From the NCBI GenBank assembly GCA_002298965.1, contig DBMN01000052.1, positions 809 through 9,667 of the forward strand: DNA of 8,859 bases. Reading direction: 5' to 3'. Source of the stretch: Rhizobiales bacterium UBA697 (GTDB lineage Bacteria; Pseudomonadota; Alphaproteobacteria; Rhizobiales; Ancalomicrobiaceae). A program made the translations under genes and the position numbers. Positions 1-7,050 of the stretch are shown here, piece after piece. The notes under the pieces are model-generated. The model worked only from the letters and a program-made list of their open reading frames with translations, did not search any database and had not been told where the DNA came from. How positions within the stretch are numbered: position 1 is the first letter of the stretch; the number at the start of each line of letters is the position of its first letter.

Positions 1-843
1 ACCTGGATGAAGGCGCGCGGCAATCGCGACCGGGTGGTGCTCGCCACCAAGGTCTGCGGCCGCTCGGCCTCGACCTGGTTCCGCAAGGACGGGTCGCGCT
101 GCCGCCTGACCCGGGCGCAGATCGACGAGGCGGTGTTCGGGTCGCTGCGCCGGCTCGGCACCGACTACATCGACCTCTATCAGGTCCATTGGCCCGAGCG
201 TGCCGTCCCCGCCTTCGGCGCCAACGCGCCGATCTGGAACGATCCGAAGCCGCATGCCGAGGAGACGCCGATCGAGGAGAGCCTCGCGGCGCTGGCGGAT
301 CATGTGAAGGCCGGGCGGATCCGGCAGATCGGCCTCTCCAACGAGAGCGCCTGGGGCACGATGCGGTGGTTCGCCGCCGCCGACGCCCTCGGCGTGGCGC
401 GGCCCGTGTCGATCCAGAACGCCTACAGCCTCGTCAACCGCATGTACGAGGTGGCGCTGGCCGAGGTCTCGGCACGCGAGGGCATCGGGCTTCTCGCCTA
501 TTCGCCGCTCGGCCAGGGCTATCTCACCGGCAAGTATCTCGGCGGGGCGCGGCCGGCGGGCGCGCGGACGACGCTCTTCGGTCGCGGTCAGCGCTACGAG
601 GGGACGAACGCGGAGGAGGCGATCGCGGCCTATGTGGCGCTCGCCGCCGAGCTCGGCGTCACGCCGGCGACGTTGGCGCTGGCCTTCGTCGCCTCCAAGG
701 GCTTCGTCGCCTCGACGATCATCGGCGCCACCACGCTCGCCCAGCTCGAGGAGGACATCGCCGCCTTCGACTTCGCGATCACGCCCGAGATCGCGGCGAA
801 GATCGACGCGATCCATCTGCGCTACCCCAATCCGGCGCCCTGA
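1..843 (+). CDS. Aldo/keto reductase, Tas-like (5' end cut by window)
   Basis: NAD(P)H-dependent oxidoreductase of the aldo/keto reductase superfamily, which reduces aldehydes or ketones in the cytosol; the substrate cannot be told from sequence. The frame is open from base 1, so the visible 280 residues are the C-terminal part of a protein that in this subfamily is usually about 345-350 aa; roughly the first 65-75 residues lie outside the window. The ATG at base 7 falls inside the conserved block (KARGNRDRVVLATKV) and is not the true start. Visible landmarks: the catalytic lysine in VVLATK (visible residue 17), the catalytic histidine in DLYQVHWPER (residue 63), a GLLAYSPLGQGYLTGKY strand-loop typical of the TIM-barrel fold, and STIIGATTLAQLEEDI near the C-terminus, which belongs to the cofactor-binding end. 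The gene converges on a leftward gene with a 27-bp gap and no clear terminator. Family assignment is sure; the Tas-like label is by overall resemblance. Confidence 0.93.
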   Translation, partial: TWMKARGNRDRVVLATKVCGRSASTWFRKDGSRCRLTRAQIDEAVFGSLRRLGTDYIDLYQVHWPERAVPAFGANAPIWNDPKPHAEETPIEESLAALADHVKAGRIRQIGLSNESAWGTMRWFAAADALGVARPVSIQNAYSLVNRMYEVALAEVSAREGIGLLAYSPLGQGYLTGKYLGGARPAGARTTLFGRGQRYEGTNAEEAIAAYVALAAELGVTPATLALAFVASKGFVASTIIGATTLAQLEEDIAAFDFAITPEIAAKIDAIHLRYPNPAP

Positions 844-870
844 ACGAGCATCGCGGCGGGACGGGCGCGG

Positions 871-1110
871 TCAGCGGCGGGCGAGGAAACGCCCGTCGGC
901 GGCGAGCTTGGAGAGGAACCAGCCGGCCTGGGCCGCGGCCCAGAAGGCGAGGCAGGCGAGCAGCACCGGCGCGGCGAAACGGCCGGCGGCGGCGGCGAGC
1001 AGCAGCGCGATCAGACAGGCGACGACCAGCACGACCGCGAACTGCGGTCGCGGCATCCGTCGCGCCAAGAGCCAGCCGACCAGCAGGCCGGCGAGCGATC
1101 CGATCAGCAT
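871..1110 (-). CDS. Small three-helix membrane protein, unknown function
   Basis: Predicted 79-aa inner-membrane protein that I cannot assign to a named family. It is almost entirely hydrophobic with three likely membrane segments (about residues 2-15, 24-44 and 47-66), separated by a short basic loop (ARRMPRPQ) and ending in a basic tail (GRFLARR). The start at 1110 is chosen over the upstream in-frame ATG at 1143 because GGAGG lies 5 nt before it (1116-1120), and the longer version would add an implausible basic head, MRPRERAREDR. A 7-bp hairpin with a GCGA loop sits just upstream of the ribosome binding site (1123-1140). The gene lies 128 bp downstream of the hydrolase gene on the same strand and could share its transcript. 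The alternative reading frames here are long but look like GC-rich shadows. Confidence 0.62.
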   Translation of the reverse strand: MLIGSLAGLLVGWLLARRMPRPQFAVVLVVACLIALLLAAAAGRFAAPVLLACLAFWAAAQAGWFLSKLAADGRFLARR

Positions 1111-1122
1111 CCGATCCTCCCT

Positions 1123-1140
1123 CGCCCGCTCGCGCGGGCG
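1123..1140 (-). other. RNA hairpin with GNRA loop upstream of the ribosome binding site
   Basis: Perfect 7-bp inverted repeat (CGCCCGC / GCGGGCG). Read on the - strand it closes a GCGA tetraloop, a GNRA type. It ends 2 nt before the GGGAGG ribosome binding region of the small membrane protein gene. No T-run follows, so it is not an intrinsic terminator for the hydrolase gene. It could shield or expose the ribosome binding site or protect a 5' end; this is inference. Confidence 0.4.
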
Positions 1141-1238
1141 CAAGGAAAATGGTTAACACGCCTCGCTCGCGTCGGAAACGGCGAAGTTCCGCGCGTCATG
1201 GTCGCAGTGGAATACCGTATGGCCGCGCGGCGACCCCG

Positions 1239-2012
1239 TCAGTCGCGGGCGGTGTTCTCGGCGATGATCCGGGTGACGTCGCGGGCGACCTCGAGATGCG
1301 GCATGTGGCCGACGCCGGCGAAGACGTGGACGCCGACGGTGCCGGGCACGCCGTGGGCCTGGCGCAGCGGCAGGACGCGGTCCTGATCGCCCCAGATCAG
1401 GCGGATCGGGTGGGGCAGGTCGGCGAGGCGAGCGAGGTCGAAGCTCTTCTGGCGTTCGCCGTCGAGGATCGCCTCGGCGACGATCGACAGCGTGCGCGGC
1501 ACGTCCGCGTCCTGCCGCGCCTCGGCGATGCGGCGGGCGGCGGCGAGCGGCACCGGCTTCTCGAAGCCGAAGAACTGTTCGAGCAGCGAATGGATCTCGT
1601 GCTCGTCGGTGGCGGCGGCGAAGCGGCGCAGCAGGCGGTGGTTGATCTCCGGGCCGAAACCGCCGGGGGCGACCAGCGTCAGGCTCGCCAGTCGCTCGGC
1701 CTCGGCGAGTTTGGAGGCGACGATGGTGGCGGTGGCGCCGCCCATCGAATGGCCGACGAGGTGGAAGCGTTCGATGCCGAGACCGTCGAGCGAGGCGATC
1801 ACCGCGGCGGCGGAAATGCCGGCATGGCCGATCTTCGGCCAATGGAGCGCGGCGCCGTGGCCGGGCAGGTCGAAGGCGATGGTGCGCCGCCGCGTCTCGA
1901 GGCCGATGGTCTGGCCGATCCAGGTCTCGTGATCGCCGGCGAAGCCGTGCAGGAAGACGACCGGCACGCCGCCGTCCGGGCCGCGGGTCCAATGGGGGAG
2001 AATCGTCGGCAT
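1239..2012 (-). CDS. Alpha/beta hydrolase, similar to the AcoC hydrolase domain
   Basis: A 257-aa serine hydrolase of the alpha/beta fold, presumably cytosolic; no signal peptide is seen. Motifs in order: VVFLHGFAGDHETW with the oxyanion-hole HG at residues 22-23; DLPGHG at 49-53; the nucleophile elbow GHSMGG with Ser89; a lid/cap region about 120-190; IWGDQDRVLP with the likely acid Asp211; and GVGHMPH with catalytic His236. The block after the nucleophile (LTLVAPGGFGPEINH, then FDLARL and WGDQD) resembles the hydrolase domain fused to lipoyl domains in the acetoin dehydrogenase E2 component AcoC, but here it stands alone without a lipoyl domain. The start at 2012 is preceded by GGAG at 7 nt. 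It lies downstream of phaB on the same strand, but a terminator (2064-2093) stands between them, so co-expression with phaAB is uncertain. Substrate unknown; an esterase, lactonase or thioesterase role is possible. Confidence 0.9.
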   Translation of the reverse strand: MPTILPHWTRGPDGGVPVVFLHGFAGDHETWIGQTIGLETRRRTIAFDLPGHGAALHWPKIGHAGISAAAVIASLDGLGIERFHLVGHSMGGATATIVASKLAEAERLASLTLVAPGGFGPEINHRLLRRFAAATDEHEIHSLLEQFFGFEKPVPLAAARRIAEARQDADVPRTLSIVAEAILDGERQKSFDLARLADLPHPIRLIWGDQDRVLPLRQAHGVPGTVGVHVFAGVGHMPHLEVARDVTRIIAENTARD

Positions 2013-2063
2013 CGGCAGGCTCCGAACGGCGGTGGGGCGCCATCTTCGCGGCTGCCGGACCCG

Positions 2064-2093
2064 AAGGAAAGAGGGGGCCGCATGGGCCCCCTC
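2064..2093 (-). terminator. Intrinsic terminator of the phaAB transcript
   Basis: Perfect 9-bp inverted repeat, GAGGGGGCC at 2071-2079 and GGCCCCCTC at 2085-2093, with a 5-nt loop. On the - strand it is followed by TTTCCTT, a short U-rich tail. It begins about 30 nt past the phaB stop and lies upstream of the hydrolase start. This is the arrangement of a Rho-independent terminator ending phaAB transcription, although the tail is interrupted by C, so some read-through into the hydrolase gene is plausible. Confidence 0.75.
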
Positions 2094-2122
2094 GGTGGTC
2101 GCGCAACGTTCGGTCGGCGAAC

Positions 2123-2848
2123 TCAGGTCAGATACTGGCCGCCGTTGATCGACAGCGTCGAACCGGTGATGAAGCCGGCTTCCTCGGAGGCGAGGAAGAG
2201 CACGGCGCGGGCGATCTCTTCCGGCTGGCCGAGGCGGCCGACCGGGATGTGCGGCAGGATCTTGGCCTTGAGCACGTCCTCCGGGATCGCCTGGACCATC
2301 TCCGTGGCGATGTAGCCGGGGGTGATGGCGTTGCAGGTGATGCCCTTGGTGGCACTCTCCTGGGCGAGCGCCTTGATGAAGCCGATGTCGCCGGCCTTGG
2401 CGGCGGAATAGTTCACCTGGCCGAACTGGCCCTTGTGGCCGTTGATCGACGAGATGACGATGATGCGGCCGAAGTTGCGGTTGCGCATGCCCTCGATCAC
2501 CGGGCGGGTGATGTTGAACAGACCGTCGAGGTTGATGCGGATCACCGACGACCACTGTTCCTTGGTCATCTTGTGGAAGAGGCCGTCGCGGGTGATGCCG
2601 GCATTGGCCACCAGCACGTCGACCGGACCGATCGACGCCTCCACCTTGGCGATGCCTTCGGCGCAGGCGTCGAAGTCGCCGACGTCCCACTGGAAGATGG
2701 CGATGCCGGTCTCGGCGTGGAACTTCTCGGCCGCCTCGACGTTGCCGCCGTAGGTGGCCGCGACCTTGTAGCCGGCCGCGTGCAGGGCCTTGGAAATGGC
2801 CGCGCCGATGCCGCGGGTACCGCCGGTGACGAGTGCAACTCTGCTCAT
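2123..2848 (-). CDS. phaB: Acetoacetyl-CoA reductase PhaB
   Basis: NADPH-dependent reduction of acetoacetyl-CoA to (R)-3-hydroxybutyryl-CoA, the second step of polyhydroxybutyrate synthesis in the cytosol. At 241 aa it is a full-length short-chain dehydrogenase/reductase. It has the nucleotide-binding TGGTRGIG at residues 8-15, Asp55 after the third strand, NAG at 82-84, and the catalytic Ser134, Tyr147 and Lys151 in SSINGHKGQFGQVNYSAAK. The QFGQ segment (Gln141, Gln144) and TPGYIAT (Tyr179) match the positions that contact acetoacetyl-CoA in the Ralstonia (Cupriavidus) enzyme, which separates PhaB from the FabG reductases. The C-terminus SINGGQYLT is typical. A GGAGAG ribosome binding site stands 6-8 nt before the ATG. 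It lies 163 bp downstream of phaA on the same strand, with no convincing promoter in the gap, so it is probably co-transcribed. Confidence 0.97.
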   Translation of the reverse strand: MSRVALVTGGTRGIGAAISKALHAAGYKVAATYGGNVEAAEKFHAETGIAIFQWDVGDFDACAEGIAKVEASIGPVDVLVANAGITRDGLFHKMTKEQWSSVIRINLDGLFNITRPVIEGMRNRNFGRIIVISSINGHKGQFGQVNYSAAKAGDIGFIKALAQESATKGITCNAITPGYIATEMVQAIPEDVLKAKILPHIPVGRLGQPEEIARAVLFLASEEAGFITGSTLSINGGQYLT

Positions 2849-2979
2849 GTGATTCTCTCCCTGTGGGCCGCCGGTGCCCGTCTGATGCGGCTCGGCGGCG
2901 TCGTTTCGATGAATGGGCGCACGGCTCCCTCGGCGCCGCGCCGCGCCGCGCGCATGGGGATCTCTTCGCTCGGTGGCCG

Positions 2980-3002
2980 GCCCCGCCGCGGTGCGGCGGG
3001 GC
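2980..3002 (-). other. Strong GC hairpin between phaA and phaB
   Basis: Perfect 10-bp inverted repeat (GCCCCGCCGC / GCGGCGGGGC) with a 3-nt loop, starting 9 nt past the phaA stop on the - strand. No T-run follows it in that direction, so it does not look like an efficient intrinsic terminator. An intercistronic element that stabilises the phaA part of the message or attenuates phaB is possible. A small triplet repeat of GCCGC (2935-2949) lies further into the gap. Confidence 0.5.
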
Positions 3003-3011
3003 GGCGATCGA

Positions 3012-4184
<1,173 letters not shown>

Positions 4185-4302
4185 GCGAATTTCCTCCGGT
4201 TTCACTTTCCGACCCGTCGTGGCGTCACGCCCGGGCCGTGTCTCATTGGATCGTTTGAAACGGCGGATAGCCTCGCGCCGTTCCGAACCTCCCTCGGTGG
4301 CG

Positions 4303-4332
4303 ATGAGAGACGACGCGACCCGCCCGTGTCAA
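4303..4332 (-). promoter_or_regulatory. Candidate sigma-70 promoter of phaAB
   Basis: On the - strand a perfect TTGACA -35 (4332 to 4327) is followed after 18 bp by TCTCAT (4308 to 4303), which matches the -10 consensus at four of six positions. Transcription would start near 4296, giving a leader of about 110 nt before phaA. The -35 is exact and the -10 is moderate. Confidence 0.5.
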
Positions 4333-4466
4333 TGCGACGAGGGTCGGGCGCGTCTCGGCAATCCGTCGGATTCGACGTCGAAATCGGCGTTTCGGCATCA
4401 GACCTTCGGCCAATCGGCCCCGGGTGCGGCGGTTCGGCGTCTTTCGCACCACGGAAAGCGGTGGCC

Positions 4467-4477
4467 TTGCAGCGCAA
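4467..4477. promoter_or_regulatory. Candidate PhaR operator (TTGC-N3-GCAA)
   Basis: Perfect inverted repeat TTGC-AGC-GCAA about 110 bp upstream of phaR. PhaR proteins of alphaproteobacteria are known to repress their own gene and phasin genes through TGC/GCA-containing dyads. The site lies just upstream of the -10-like TAATCT (4485-4490), where binding would block transcription of phaR. The resemblance to known sites is from memory and the motif is short. Confidence 0.35.
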
Positions 4478-4585
4478 AACTTCCTAATCTCGTCGGACCG
4501 GGAGGCCCCGCCGATCGAACGCGCTCCGCGCCGCTTCAGCGGCCATGCGCGCGGCGACCGGTGGTCGAAAAGAGTGGCAAAGAAG

Positions 4586-5167
4586 ATGGCAAAGACCGAC
4601 GAGCCCACGATCATCAAGAAATACGCGAACCGGCGGCTCTACAACACCGGAACTTCGTCCTACGTGACGCTGGAAGATCTCGCCGAGATGGTGAAGAGCC
4701 AGGAGATCTTCGTCGTCTACGACGCCAAGTCGGGCGACGACATCACCCGTTCGGTTCTCACCCAGATCATCTTCGAACAGGAAGGCAAGGGGCAGAATCT
4801 GCTTCCCATCGCCTTCCTGCGTCAGCTCATTCGGTTCTACGGCGACAGCATGCAGAACCTGGTGCCGAGCTACCTGGAGTTCTCCCTCGACGGCTTCGCC
4901 CGCGAGCAGGAGAAGTTCCGCGAGCAGATGACGACGGCCTTCCCCGGCAACGCCTTCGAGGCGATGGAAGAGCACGTGCGCCGCAACACCGAGATGTTCG
5001 AGCGGGCGATGCGGATGTTCTCGCCCTTCGGCGCGATCATTCCCGAGGGCTTCGCCCCCGCCGCCCCGGCCAAGGCCGAGGAGAAGCCGGCGTCGAGCGA
5101 ACTCGATCTGCTCAAGCAGCAGATGGAAGAAATGAAGAAGAAGCTCGACTCGCTCGTCTCCAAGTGA
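4586..5167 (+). CDS. phaR: Polyhydroxyalkanoate synthesis repressor PhaR (AniA)
   Basis: Transcriptional repressor that binds DNA and also nascent polyhydroxybutyrate granules; in rhizobia the same protein, AniA, links polymer storage to general carbon flow. The N-terminal PhaR DNA-binding domain (about residues 8-70) contains the hallmark IIKKYANRRLYNTGTSSYVTLEDLA, then DAKSGDDITRSVLTQIIFEQE. It is followed by the accumulation-regulator repeats (about 70-148, LLPIAFLRQLIRFYGDSMQ and RRNTEMFERAMRMFSPF), an Ala/Pro linker and a short C-terminal coiled coil (about 172-191). The length, 193 aa, is normal. Start: homologues begin with MAK just before this block, so ATG 4586 is chosen, but it lacks a good ribosome binding site. 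A GTG at 4574 with GGTGG 9 nt upstream would add only VAKK. It is divergent from phaAB and converges on the MerR-like gene with a 27-bp gap. Confidence 0.95.
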   Translation: MAKTDEPTIIKKYANRRLYNTGTSSYVTLEDLAEMVKSQEIFVVYDAKSGDDITRSVLTQIIFEQEGKGQNLLPIAFLRQLIRFYGDSMQNLVPSYLEFSLDGFAREQEKFREQMTTAFPGNAFEAMEEHVRRNTEMFERAMRMFSPFGAIIPEGFAPAAPAKAEEKPASSELDLLKQQMEEMKKKLDSLVSK

Positions 5168-5194
5168 GGCTGGTCCGAGTGAGTTCGGCGCCTG

Positions 5195-5656
5195 TCATTC
5201 CGCCTCGCGGCGTGTGCCGCGGGCGGGACGGTCGTTCTTCTTCTCGCGGACGACGCGCGAACGCCGCCAGCGCCCCGCGACTTCGATCAGACGTCTGAAG
5301 GTCGGGCATTCCATGTGGCTCGGCGCCGGACAGTCGGCGACGTGGCGCAGCGTGTCGCGCAGCGCCACGAGTTCCCTGATCCGGCGGTCGAGGTCGTCCG
5401 CCTTCTCGCGCAGCAGCGCCCGCGGCAGATCGGGCGCGCCGTTCCGGCCGAACATGCCGGCGATCTCCTCCAGCGAGAAACCCGCCGTGCGCCCGACCGC
5501 CACCAGTTCCAGCTGAAGCAGCACCTCGGGCGCGAACTGACGGCGCAGCCCGTGACGGGCGACCGATTCGATCAGTCCGATCTCCTCGTAGTAACGCAGC
5601 GCCGAAGGACGGATGCCGGTCGCGGCGGCGACCTCGCCGATGTCGAGAATCTTCAT
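5195..5656 (-). CDS. MerR-family regulator, SoxR-like, divergent from an MFS transporter
   Basis: A 153-aa DNA-binding regulator of the MerR family. The N-terminal winged helix-turn-helix (residues 3-70) has the family signature DIGEVAAATGIRPSALRYYEEIGLI followed by GLRRQF. A dimerisation helix (about 76-106) and a short effector region CPAPSHMECP follow, then a basic tail. Aligned without gaps to E. coli SoxR through ALRDxL, Cys109 and Cys117 fall on the second and fourth of the four iron-sulfur cysteines, while the other two positions are Val106 and Ala111. A SoxR-type cluster is therefore unlikely with these ligands, though a thiol or metal sensor remains possible. The start at 5656 is chosen from homology and GAGG at 6 nt; this ribosome binding site lies inside the shared operator. 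It probably controls the divergent transporter and itself. The signal is unknown. Confidence 0.9.
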   Translation of the reverse strand: MKILDIGEVAAATGIRPSALRYYEEIGLIESVARHGLRRQFAPEVLLQLELVAVGRTAGFSLEEIAGMFGRNGAPDLPRALLREKADDLDRRIRELVALRDTLRHVADCPAPSHMECPTFRRLIEVAGRWRRSRVVREKKNDRPARGTRREAE

Positions 5657-5658
5657 GC

Positions 5659-5689
5659 TTGACCTCAAGTCGACTTGAATTCGTAGCCT
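5659..5689 (+). promoter_or_regulatory. MerR-type promoter and operator of the MFS gene
   Basis: TTGACC (5659-5664) and TAGCCT (5684-5689) are separated by exactly 19 bp, the overlong spacer typical of promoters activated by MerR-family proteins. The spacer carries a perfect 14-bp palindrome, TCAAGTCGACTTGA (5665-5678). The 18 bp at 5663-5680 agree with the E. coli SoxR box at 14 positions. The -35 begins 3 bp from the regulator's start codon, and the left half-site supplies the regulator's own GAGG ribosome binding site. Bound regulator would be expected to activate the transporter gene on signal and repress its own. Confidence 0.8.
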
Positions 5690-5725
5690 GCCCTTCGAGG
5701 TCGTTTTCGGCAAGAGGGCAATGCG

Positions 5726-6979
5726 ATGAAGACACGGACGAACGGGACGAACGGGCGGTGGATCGGCCGCGAGACGATGGCGGCGGCACTGGCGACGGGG
5801 CTCGCCTCGCTCGGCACGAGCATCGCCAACATCGCGCTGCCGGCGACGGCCGAGGCCTTCGCGGCGACCTTCCCCGAGGTGCAGCGGGTGGTCGTCGCCT
5901 ATCTGGCGACGATGACGATCTTCGTGCTGATCGCCGGTCGTCTCGGCGACCGGCACGGCGCGCGCCGCATGCTGATCGCCGGGCTCTCCCTCTTCGCGAC
6001 GGCGGCCGGGGCGGCGTCGCTGGCGCCGTCACTCGCCGCGCTGGTCGGCGCACGGGCGATCCAGGGCGTCGGCGCGGCCTTCGCCATGACGCTGTCGCTG
6101 GTGCTGGCGCGGCAGGCGGCCCCCGCCGATCGGCTGGGACGGACGATGGGTCTCCTCGGCACCGTCTCGGCGATCGGCACGGCGCTCGGGCCTTCGCTCG
6201 GCGGGTTTCTGGTCGCGACGGCCGGGTGGCGGGCGGTCTTCGTCGTCCAGGTGCCGATCGCGCTCGCGGCACTGGCACTGGTCGCGACGCTGCCGAAGGA
6301 CGTGCCGGCCCGGCCGGCGACGGTCACGGGGCGAGCGCGCTTCTCGCTCGCCGCGCCGCTCTCGTCGCTCGCGGCCAACGTTCTGGTCGCCGCCGTGATG
6401 ATGGCGACGCTGGTGGTCGGCCCCTATTTCCTGGCGCGCGGCCTGGGGCTCGGCGAGGGCGCGGCCGGGCTGGTCATGGCGGTCGGGCCGATGATCTCGA
6501 TCGTCGGCGGCGTGCCGGCGGGGCGGGCGGTCGATGCGGTCGGCGCCGGGCGTATCCTCGGGCTCGGACTGGTGATGCTGGCGCTCGGCGCCTTCGGCCT
6601 CGCGGTGCTGCCGATCCACTTCGGCGTCGCCGGGCAGGTCGCGGCGATCGCGGTGCTGACGCCGGGCTATCAGCTGTTCCAGGCCGCCAACAACACCGCG
6701 GTTCTGGCGGCGGTGCCGGCCGATCGACGCGGCGCGGCTTCGGGCTGGCTCGGTCTCGCGCGCAACGTCGGGCTGATCCTCGGGGCCTCGGTCGCCGGGC
6801 TGATCTTCGCCGGTGCGGCGGGCGCCGAGGATCCGGCGCGGGCCGTGCCGTCGGCGATCGCCTCGGGCATGCAGGCGACCTTCGTCACCTGCGGTGCGGC
6901 GATGGTGGCGGCGATCGCGATCGTCGCCGTGGCGAGCACGCATCGACCGCGTGGCGACGGCGACACGGAGCACCTGTGA
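5726..6979 (+). CDS. MFS transporter, drug-efflux type
   Basis: Inner-membrane transporter of the major facilitator superfamily, 417 aa with about 12 predicted membrane helices, probably a proton-driven exporter. The first helix carries SIANIALPATAEAF, like the motif in drug:H+ antiporters, followed by VVVAYLATMTIFVLIAGRLGD. Motif A, GRLGDRHGARR, is at residues 71-81 in the loop between helices 2 and 3. The antiporter motif C, GTALGPSLGGFL, is at 151-162 in helix 5, which points to export. A hydrophilic central loop lies at about 190-205. The start at 5726 has GAGGG 7 nt upstream. It is expressed from the MerR-type promoter 37 bp upstream, so export is probably induced by the compound or stress sensed by the divergent regulator. 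The substrate cannot be told from sequence. A member of the DHA1 or a short DHA2 group is possible. Confidence 0.92.
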   Translation: MKTRTNGTNGRWIGRETMAAALATGLASLGTSIANIALPATAEAFAATFPEVQRVVVAYLATMTIFVLIAGRLGDRHGARRMLIAGLSLFATAAGAASLAPSLAALVGARAIQGVGAAFAMTLSLVLARQAAPADRLGRTMGLLGTVSAIGTALGPSLGGFLVATAGWRAVFVVQVPIALAALALVATLPKDVPARPATVTGRARFSLAAPLSSLAANVLVAAVMMATLVVGPYFLARGLGLGEGAAGLVMAVGPMISIVGGVPAGRAVDAVGAGRILGLGLVMLALGAFGLAVLPIHFGVAGQVAAIAVLTPGYQLFQAANNTAVLAAVPADRRGAASGWLGLARNVGLILGASVAGLIFAGAAGAEDPARAVPSAIASGMQATFVTCGAAMVAAIAIVAVASTHRPRGDGDTEHL

Positions 6980-7004
6980 CGGCGGTTTTTCTCGGGTTTC
7001 GTCG

Positions 7005-7034
7005 TTGACAGAGGCCGGGTTTTCCCCTTATGAC
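7005..7034 (+). promoter_or_regulatory. Sigma-70 promoter of rplU-rpmA
   Basis: A perfect TTGACA (7005-7010) is followed after 18 bp by TATGAC (7029-7034), which matches the -10 consensus at four of six positions. Transcription would start near 7040, about 255-260 nt before rplU. The exact -35 is what is expected for a strongly expressed ribosomal protein operon in this group. Confidence 0.72.
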
Positions 7035-7050
7035 ACCGCATTCGCGAAGG

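Larger units (their letters stand above)
4185..4585. promoter_or_regulatory. Divergent phaA-phaR control region
   Basis: A 401-bp gap between the starts of phaA (leftward) and phaR (rightward) with no believable gene. Open frames exist on both strands but have no ribosome binding site or recognisable product. It holds a candidate phaA promoter (4303-4332, - strand), a perfect 12-bp palindrome TTCGACGTCGAA at 4371-4382, and a TTGC-N3-GCAA inverted repeat at 4467-4477 that may be a PhaR site. No strong -35/-10 pair for phaR was found; TAATCT at 4485-4490 is the best -10-like hexamer. Confidence 0.6.

Noticed and set aside
189..2315. A 708-codon open frame on the + strand spanning the reductase, the small gene, the hydrolase and part of phaB
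   Set aside because: The translation is low-complexity Arg/Ala/Gly-rich, crosses four well-supported genes in other frames and has no recognisable domain; it is a GC-rich shadow.
1239..2690. Reading the hydrolase as a 483-aa fusion extending upstream into phaB
   Set aside because: The upstream part is phaB in the wrong frame. A ribosome binding site and a natural N-terminus are found at 2012, and a terminator lies in between.
4424..4585. An N-terminal extension of PhaR from the ATG at 4424
   Set aside because: The extra 54 residues are not like any PhaR, and the candidate operator lies inside them; homologues begin just before the KKYANRRLYN block.
6960..6995. A possible terminator of the MFS gene (CACGG/CCTGTG with a later GGTTTTT)
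   Set aside because: The stem is short and bulged, lies inside the coding end, and is not directly followed by the T-run.
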